This document shows, one piece after another, positions 58,878-64,000 of a stretch of 64,000 bases of DNA. A program made the translations under genes and the position numbers. Each line of letters opens with the position of its first letter. Within the stretch, counting starts at the first letter, position 1. The DNA comes from Lentilactobacillus buchneri. GTDB lineage: Bacteria; Bacillota; Bacilli; Lactobacillales; Lactobacillaceae. The notes beneath the pieces are model-generated. The model was not told the DNA's origin and made no database searches. It was given only the letters and a program-made list of their open reading frames with translations. The stretch is taken from NCBI RefSeq assembly GCF_018314255.1, contig NZ_CP073066.1:1-64000 (forward strand). The letters are read 5' to 3'.

Positions 58878-59468
58878 CTATTTCGTTTCCTTCGCCAACC
58901 ATCTGTCGACTTGTGTCAGCGTTGTTGTCATTGTTCCTGAGTTATAAATAATTGTATCAGCCAAATCGCATTTTGTCTGCAATGGCCATTGATTTCCGAT
59001 TCTTTTAATTGCACTTACAATACTCAGTTTATTGCGTTTTATCAATCTCTGCAACTGAGTGACCGGATCACAGTAAACCACCACCACCTCGTCGACTAAG
59101 TGGACATAGCCATTTTCAAATAAAGTTGGTGCGTCCAAGACGGTCATTTCAGTATCCCGATAACGTTTCAACTGAGAAAGAATCTCTTCGCGAATGAATG
59201 GGTCAATGATTCGAACCAGTTGTTTGAGATCAGCTGGATTGTTAAACACAATCCGGCCGAGTGCCTGGCGGTCAAGTGCGCCGTCAGCCAGCAAAATCCG
59301 CTGTCCAAATGCGTCCACCAGTGCTTGGAGCCCAGGAGTCCCGGTTTGTTCAACTTGATGGGTCACGATGTCAGCGTCAATCACAGGAATCCCCTGCTGA
59401 TGAAGGTAATCGCTGACCACTGATTTTCCGGTGGCAATCCCGCCGGTTAAGCCAATTAATTTAGTCAT
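58878..59468 (-). CDS. coaE: Dephospho-CoA kinase
   Basis: Adds the 3'-phosphate in the last step of coenzyme A synthesis. The 196-residue protein has the P-loop [17 protein letters not shown] at residue 6, [15 protein letters not shown] near 30 and [20 protein letters not shown] near 110. Length is normal. The start overlaps mutM by eight bases. Confidence 0.96.
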   Translation of the reverse strand: MTKLIGLTGGIATGKSVVSDYLHQQGIPVIDADIVTHQVEQTGTPGLQALVDAFGQRILLADGALDRQALGRIVFNNPADLKQLVRIIDPFIREEILSQLKRYRDTEMTVLDAPTLFENGYVHLVDEVVVVYCDPVTQLQRLIKRNKLSIVSAIKRIGNQWPLQTKCDLADTIIYNSGTMTTTLTQVDRWLAKETK

Positions 59469-60303
59469 TTTTTACACCACGTAAAGGTTGGCATTTTGGG
59501 CAAAAGTGGGTGCCCCGCTGAGCCAACTTGATTTTAACAATCTTTGTGCCGCATCTCGAGCAGGGTTCGCCTTCACGGCCGTAAACATTCAATTGATTTT
59601 GAAAACTGCCGGCTTCCCCATATGCAGTTGAATATGAGTGGACGGTCGTTCCATGACCGGCAATCGCCTTGGCTAATTCGACGATAATATTTTTTCGCAA
59701 CTCTTTAATTTGTCTCAACGTCAACGTGTTGGCAGGCTGTTGAGGATTAATTTTGCTTAGCCATAAGACCTCATCGGCGTAAATATTACCCAACCCGGCA
59801 ATATTACTCTGGTCTAGTAAAAATGGTTTGATCACTTTGCGGCTCTTACCAAAAATTTTCTGCATGTAATCGACGGTCAAATCATCTTCGGTGGGCTCCG
59901 GTCCAATCGTTTTCAGACCGGCAACCTGCATTTCAGTGCCAGTATCAACCAAATTCATTCGGCCAAATTTTCGCGTATCATTGTAACGCAACTGGCGCCC
60001 ATCGGTCAGATGAAAAATGATATGGGTATGCTTACCGACCGGTGCATCTTCAGGCTCCACATCGTACTTGCCTTCCATTCTCAGATGAGAAACAATCGTC
60101 AGATTATCGCTCAGTCGAATCAGAAGGTATTTACCACGTCGATCAATTTTTTCAATCGTTTTGCCACGGAGGGCTTTTTTGAAATCGTTTGGTGGTAAAT
60201 TAATCATTTTGGCATACAACACATCCACCGATTGGATGGTGCTTCCTTTAACCAATTGGGTCAGGCCGCGTCTAACGGTCTCAACTTCAGGTAATTCAGG
60301 CAT
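59461..60303 (-). CDS. mutM: Formamidopyrimidine-DNA glycosylase
   Basis: Removes 8-oxoguanine and ring-opened purines and nicks the abasic site. The 280-residue protein starts MPELPEVETVRRGL with catalytic Pro2 and Glu3, carries Lys in HLRMEGKYDV near 60, and the helix-two-turn-helix GLGNIYADEVLW near 175. The C-terminal zinc finger is intact: CSRCG near 245 and CPKCQ near 265. It follows polA by 23 bases. Confidence 0.97.
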   Translation of the reverse strand: MPELPEVETVRRGLTQLVKGSTIQSVDVLYAKMINLPPNDFKKALRGKTIEKIDRRGKYLLIRLSDNLTIVSHLRMEGKYDVEPEDAPVGKHTHIIFHLTDGRQLRYNDTRKFGRMNLVDTGTEMQVAGLKTIGPEPTEDDLTVDYMQKIFGKSRKVIKPFLLDQSNIAGLGNIYADEVLWLSKINPQQPANTLTLRQIKELRKNIIVELAKAIAGHGTTVHSYSTAYGEAGSFQNQLNVYGREGEPCSRCGTKIVKIKLAQRGTHFCPKCQPLRGVKND

Positions 60304-60326
60304 TGAGATCCCCCATTTGCTTCAAC

Positions 60327-62981
60327 TTATTTTGCATCATACCAGGTCTTACCCCAGTGGCTTTCAACTTTTAATGGCACATTCAAGTGGATCGCTGAAT
60401 CCATGACGCTTGGAATCAGTTGTTTGACGGTGTCCAATTCCTCGTCAGGAACTTCAAAAATTAATTCATCGTGAACCTGCAGCAGCATGCGGGTTTTCAT
60501 ATCCTTGATTGCATCGGCCATATTAATCATCGCAATTTTGATGATGTCGGCCGCACTGCCTTGGATTGGTGTGTTCATGGCAGTCCGTTCAGCGAATGAA
60601 CGCAGATTAAAGCTCTTGGAATTAATATCCGGCAAATAACGGCGTCGATGGGCAATCGTCTCAACGTAGCGGTGGTTACGGGCAAATTCAACGATGTCTT
60701 CGGTATATTTTTTAACGCCGGGATATTCTTCAAAATAACGTTCAATAAACTGATGCGCCTGTTTTCTGGTAATGCCGGTATTGGACGCTAAACCAAAATC
60801 GCTAATCCCATAAACAATCCCAAAGTTAACTGCCTTGGCCTGACGCCGAAGTTCCGGGGTGACTTCTTCATTTGACGGCAGTCCAAAAATTCTCCGTGCC
60901 GTGGTGGCATGAATATCCTCGCCATTTTTAAAGGCGTCCTGCATATTTTGGTCGTCGGTAATTGACGCCAACACCCGCAGTTCAATTTGAGAATAATCAG
61001 AGGAGAAAATCTGCCAGCCTGGATGTGATGGAATAAAGGCCTGGCGAATAAGTCGGCCTTCCTCGGAGCGAACCGGAATATTCTGCAGATTGGGATCGAC
61101 TGAAGACAATCGACCAGTCTGGGTTAACGTCTGCAGATATCTGGTGTGAACTTTGGAATCATCTGGATGAATGACCTTTAATAGCCCATCAACATATGTC
61201 GACTGTAGTTTGGAAATCTGACGGTAGTCCAACACATTTTGAACAATTGGTGCATCCGGAGCCAGTTTCTCCAAAACATCAACCGAGGTCGAATAGCCGG
61301 TTTTGGTCTTCTTTAGAATCGGCAGGCGGAGCTTTTCAAACAGAATCTTTCCCAGTTGTTTGGGAGAACCAATGTTAAATTCTTCACCAGCTTCTTGGAA
61401 AATGGTCTGTTCAATTTCAGCGAGCCGCTCTTTAAACTTACTGCCCATGCCCTCCAAAGTGGCTGCATCAACTTTGATGCCATTGATTTCCATGTGGGCA
61501 AGGACAAAGGCAATCTTGATTTCGATATCCCAGTACAGTTTGGATTGATTATGGGCATCCAGATCCTTAAACATCCCGTCGTGAAGAGCATCAATCGCTT
61601 TGACCTTATGAACCAAATGGGCCAAAAAGGCAGGTGATTGCGGGTCAATGTGTCGCTTGGCACCCTTTCCATAGACTTCTTCATCGGTTTTAACATTATA
61701 GAATCCGTGTAAATGGGCAACGGTGCCGACGTCGTTGCTATTATTAGTTGTATTAAGCAAATATGATACCAGCAGCATATCGAAGTCCACGTTGGCAAGC
61801 TCAATCCCTTGTCGATAAAGACCGACATAGGTTCGTTTGGCATCAAAAAGGTTCTTTTTGATGGTCTTGCTGGTCAGGAGGTCACTGACATGCTGATTGT
61901 GAAGCAATTCAGGATCGTTGGTCACATACCATTTGTTACCCTGTCCAATCGCAAAGCCAACCAATGGCGATGTGTGGTAGTTTTCTTCTGACATTTCCAG
62001 GTGAAAAGTCACTTCATCTGTGAACTGATCCAGCTCAGCCGCATTCTTGGCGGACAAGACAGTGTATTGAATATCTGCTTGATCGTCGGCATGATCCTGA
62101 TCATCAACAGATAACTTGGCCAGAAACGATTTGAAGCCCATTCTCTCGTAAAAATCGGTCAGTTTATCGATATTGTCTCCCTGATACTTCAACTGATCCA
62201 AAGAGACTGTTACCGGCGCGTCGCGGTTGATTGTTGCCAACGTGTGGGCGCGCTCGGCCTGGGCTTGGTCATGAATCAAATGTTCCTTTAATTTTTTACC
62301 GGAAACCTGGTCGATATTTTGATAGAGATTGTCAATCGTGCCAAATTGTTGAACCAGCTTGACAGCTGTCTTGTCACCGACTTTTTCAACGCCGGGATAG
62401 TTGTCGGAGTTGTCGCCTTTCAGACCCTTAATTTCAATAATCTGGCTCGGTTTAACACCCAGCTTTTCTTCGACGTGTTTGGGGGTATATGTTTCCAGTT
62501 CGGTGACACCCTTTTTAGAAACCTGAACCGTGGTCTTATCTGAAGTTAACTGGGTCAAATCTCGATCGCCGGTGACAATCACAACTTGGTAGTCACCAGC
62601 TTCTTCAGCCTTTTTGGCGAGCGTTCCAATAATATCATCGGCCTCATAATCCGGTAATTCATAGGTGGAAATGCCGCGGGCGTTGATCAATTCTTTTAAG
62701 AAGGGAAATTGCTCGGAAAGTTCAGTTGGTGTCTTAGCTCGACCGCCTTTATAATCAGCGTACATTTTCGTTCGAAAAGTGGTTTTGCCGGCATCAAATG
62801 CGACCAGCACATCGGTGGGCTTCTCGTCTGCTAATACTTTGTCCAACATCCGGTTAAAGCCATAAATGGCGCTGGTATGTAGGCCAGATGGATTGGTAAA
62901 TTTGTCCATGGCCGTGTATAAAGCATAAAACGCTTTGAAGGCAATACTATTACCATCAATTAATAATAATTTTTTAGTCAT
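60327..62981 (-). CDS. polA: DNA polymerase I
   Basis: Fills gaps and removes primers during replication and repair. The 884 residues contain the 5'-nuclease domain (about 1-290, with DYEADDIIGTLA and GDRDLTQL), a 3'-5' exonuclease-like domain (about 300-470) whose DxE motif is replaced by FHLEMSEEN, so proofreading is probably lost, and the polymerase domain with DYSQIELRVLA, KAVNFGIVYGISDFGLA and QVHDELIFE. This is the common form in Gram-positive bacteria. Confidence 0.97.
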   Translation of the reverse strand: MTKKLLLIDGNSIAFKAFYALYTAMDKFTNPSGLHTSAIYGFNRMLDKVLADEKPTDVLVAFDAGKTTFRTKMYADYKGGRAKTPTELSEQFPFLKELINARGISTYELPDYEADDIIGTLAKKAEEAGDYQVVIVTGDRDLTQLTSDKTTVQVSKKGVTELETYTPKHVEEKLGVKPSQIIEIKGLKGDNSDNYPGVEKVGDKTAVKLVQQFGTIDNLYQNIDQVSGKKLKEHLIHDQAQAERAHTLATINRDAPVTVSLDQLKYQGDNIDKLTDFYERMGFKSFLAKLSVDDQDHADDQADIQYTVLSAKNAAELDQFTDEVTFHLEMSEENYHTSPLVGFAIGQGNKWYVTNDPELLHNQHVSDLLTSKTIKKNLFDAKRTYVGLYRQGIELANVDFDMLLVSYLLNTTNNSNDVGTVAHLHGFYNVKTDEEVYGKGAKRHIDPQSPAFLAHLVHKVKAIDALHDGMFKDLDAHNQSKLYWDIEIKIAFVLAHMEINGIKVDAATLEGMGSKFKERLAEIEQTIFQEAGEEFNIGSPKQLGKILFEKLRLPILKKTKTGYSTSVDVLEKLAPDAPIVQNVLDYRQISKLQSTYVDGLLKVIHPDDSKVHTRYLQTLTQTGRLSSVDPNLQNIPVRSEEGRLIRQAFIPSHPGWQIFSSDYSQIELRVLASITDDQNMQDAFKNGEDIHATTARRIFGLPSNEEVTPELRRQAKAVNFGIVYGISDFGLASNTGITRKQAHQFIERYFEEYPGVKKYTEDIVEFARNHRYVETIAHRRRYLPDINSKSFNLRSFAERTAMNTPIQGSAADIIKIAMINMADAIKDMKTRMLLQVHDELIFEVPDEELDTVKQLIPSVMDSAIHLNVPLKVESHWGKTWYDAK

Positions 62982-63032
62982 TAACTTCTCCTCTGGTGAA
63001 AACTGTTACTTTAATTTTACCACGACAGATAA

Positions 63033-63067
63033 CAAAAAACGATCAACCAAATCAATGGCCAATCGTT
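63033..63067 (-). terminator. Terminator of the Bax-inhibitor-1 gene
   Basis: On the minus strand AACGATTGGCC pairs with GGTTGATCGTT (three G-T pairs) around an eight-base loop and is followed by TTTTTT, 16 bases after the stop and before polA. Confidence 0.75.
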
Positions 63068-63082
63068 GTGACGAAGTGTGAA

Positions 63083-63805
63083 TTAACGGTCGTTGTTGCC
63101 GAAAATCGAGAGTAATTGGAGAAACAGGTTCACAAAGTCCAAGTACAATTGTAAAGCACCAAAGACTGCCAAACCGGTCATGGAAACATCACCATTACCA
63201 GAATATTGGTTATACATCTGCTTCATCTTTTGGGTGTCATAGGCGGTTAAGACCGTGAAGATTAACACTGCGATGATCGAGAAAACAAATGAAATCACTG
63301 AACTGCGCAGGAAGATGTTAATAATCATGGCAATGATTAACGCAATTAAAGCAGCAGTTGCTTGGGCACCCCAACGATCAAGGTTCTTGTGGGTGACTAA
63401 TCCAACGGTTGTCATTGTGATGAAAATTGCCGAAGCGGAAACAAAAGCTGCCGCAATTGAGGCACCTGTATACGCCCACGCAATCGTGGCGAAAACAAAA
63501 CCACTTAGAATTGAATACAACATCAGTACTGTAAACGCGAGGGTCGGCCGTTTCAACGCTTGAAGTGAGATGACAAATGGCAAAACAAACCACAAAATCA
63601 TTGATCCCCACATCACACCTTGGTGACCTGCAATGTAAGCCGCCATTCCACCAGCAACAGACCCACTAACTAAAAATGCTGTTGCTGCAGAAACTAAAAC
63701 GGCCAAACTCATCCAGCCATACATTTTAGTTAAAAAAGCATTCAACCCGGCTGCGTTGTTGACGACTCGTCGAGCTTCCTGTTGTTCATTTGGATAATTG
63801 TTCAT
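63083..63805 (-). CDS. Bax inhibitor-1/YccA family membrane protein
   Basis: A 240-residue integral membrane protein with seven hydrophobic segments after a polar 25-residue N-terminus (NNAAGLNAFLTKMYGWMSLA). Family features include YDTQKMKQMY near 190 and the C-terminal ALQLYLDFVNLFLQLLSIFG. The paired Asp residues that gate calcium leak in relatives (Asp in AYDTQ and in LDFVNLF) are present. It is a single gene with its own terminator. Confidence 0.94.
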   Translation of the reverse strand: MNNYPNEQQEARRVVNNAAGLNAFLTKMYGWMSLAVLVSAATAFLVSGSVAGGMAAYIAGHQGVMWGSMILWFVLPFVISLQALKRPTLAFTVLMLYSILSGFVFATIAWAYTGASIAAAFVSASAIFITMTTVGLVTHKNLDRWGAQATAALIALIIAMIINIFLRSSVISFVFSIIAVLIFTVLTAYDTQKMKQMYNQYSGNGDVSMTGLAVFGALQLYLDFVNLFLQLLSIFGNNDR

Positions 63806-63948
63806 TAAATCCGCTCCCTTTTGTTTGTAAGTTCAAATATTGCCTCAAACAATTTGCAGTATTTATACTTATACTGTTAAGTAATTCTACCAAATAAAAG
63901 CCATTAATCAAGTATTTAGGACTCAACTAACAGCTTTTATAAGATATC

Positions 63949-64000
63949 TTAATTAATTTTTTTGCTTAAATGGCTTAGCAGATCTTCGTAAGATTTTTCA
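63949..64000 (-). CDS. C-terminal fragment, possibly murC
   Basis: The last 16 codons of a gene entering from the right: EKSYEDLLSHLSKKIN and stop. This resembles the end of UDP-N-acetylmuramate-alanine ligases (SYEELL-type tail) of lactobacilli, but it is too short to be certain. Between it and the Bax-inhibitor gene is about 140 bases of AT-rich DNA with a weak inverted repeat (AAAAGC/GCTTTT) that could be its terminator. Confidence 0.45.
   Translation of the reverse strand, partial: EKSYEDLLSHLSKKIN

Overview
The window looks like a low-to-mid GC Gram-positive chromosome of the family Lactobacillaceae. A heterofermentative Lentilactobacillus-like species is my best guess; the species cannot be fixed from sequence alone. 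Supporting signs are strong GGAGG ribosome binding sites, T-box leaders, an L20 leader, a GlnR box, the glnR-glnA, glcK-yqgQ-rhomboid and yqeG-yqeH-yhbY-nadD-yqeK-rsfS-yqeM-tmcAL clusters, and an ISL3-family insertion sequence.

Positions 1 to about 12,040 are one end of a temperate phage. An early block on the minus strand (4950 down to 1 and beyond the window) encodes a Gam-like nuclease inhibitor, an ERF recombinase, a replication initiator and a DnaB-like helicase, fed by overlapping micro-genes. Between 5000 and 8710 lies an unusually elaborate control region: a KilAC antirepressor, two separate divergent HTH gene pairs (5800/6148 and 7530/7921), each with its own family of operators, and an ImmR/ImmA-like repressor-protease pair. 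From 8740 to 10,729 there is a cargo-like stretch before the integrase: a stand-alone MuF-type domain, an unknown protein, a zinc-ribbon membrane protein, a small secreted protein and one more unknown. The tyrosine integrase (10,800-11,963) marks the phage end.

From about 12,090 on the DNA is ordinary chromosome. A minus-strand dUTPase follows two unknown genes. Then come an orphan peptide-binding lipoprotein, glnRA under a GlnR box, miaA, glpQ, a rhodanese-like protein, glucokinase, rhomboid, folate cyclo-ligase, L33 and a class B PBP; a YfhO-type membrane protein on the plus strand; greA-udk-mltG; and pheST behind a Phe T-box. Next are a small HxlR regulator, an HD protein, a SpoU-type rRNA methylase, acylphosphatase, YidC, a cation/proton antiporter and the ArlRS two-component system.

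The adhP alcohol dehydrogenase (43,272-44,288) has a Rex-like site over its promoter. It is followed by a complete ISL3 element (44,315-45,777) with 24-bp imperfect ends and an 8-bp target duplication, inserted between adhP and its original terminator. The last third holds yceD-rpmF, the yqeG-to-tmcAL operon, infC-rpmI-rplT (infC starting with AUA behind an L20 leader), thrS behind a Thr T-box, and the replication/repair run dnaI, dnaB, nrdR, coaE, mutM, polA. A Bax-inhibitor-1 protein and a fragment that may be the end of murC close the window.
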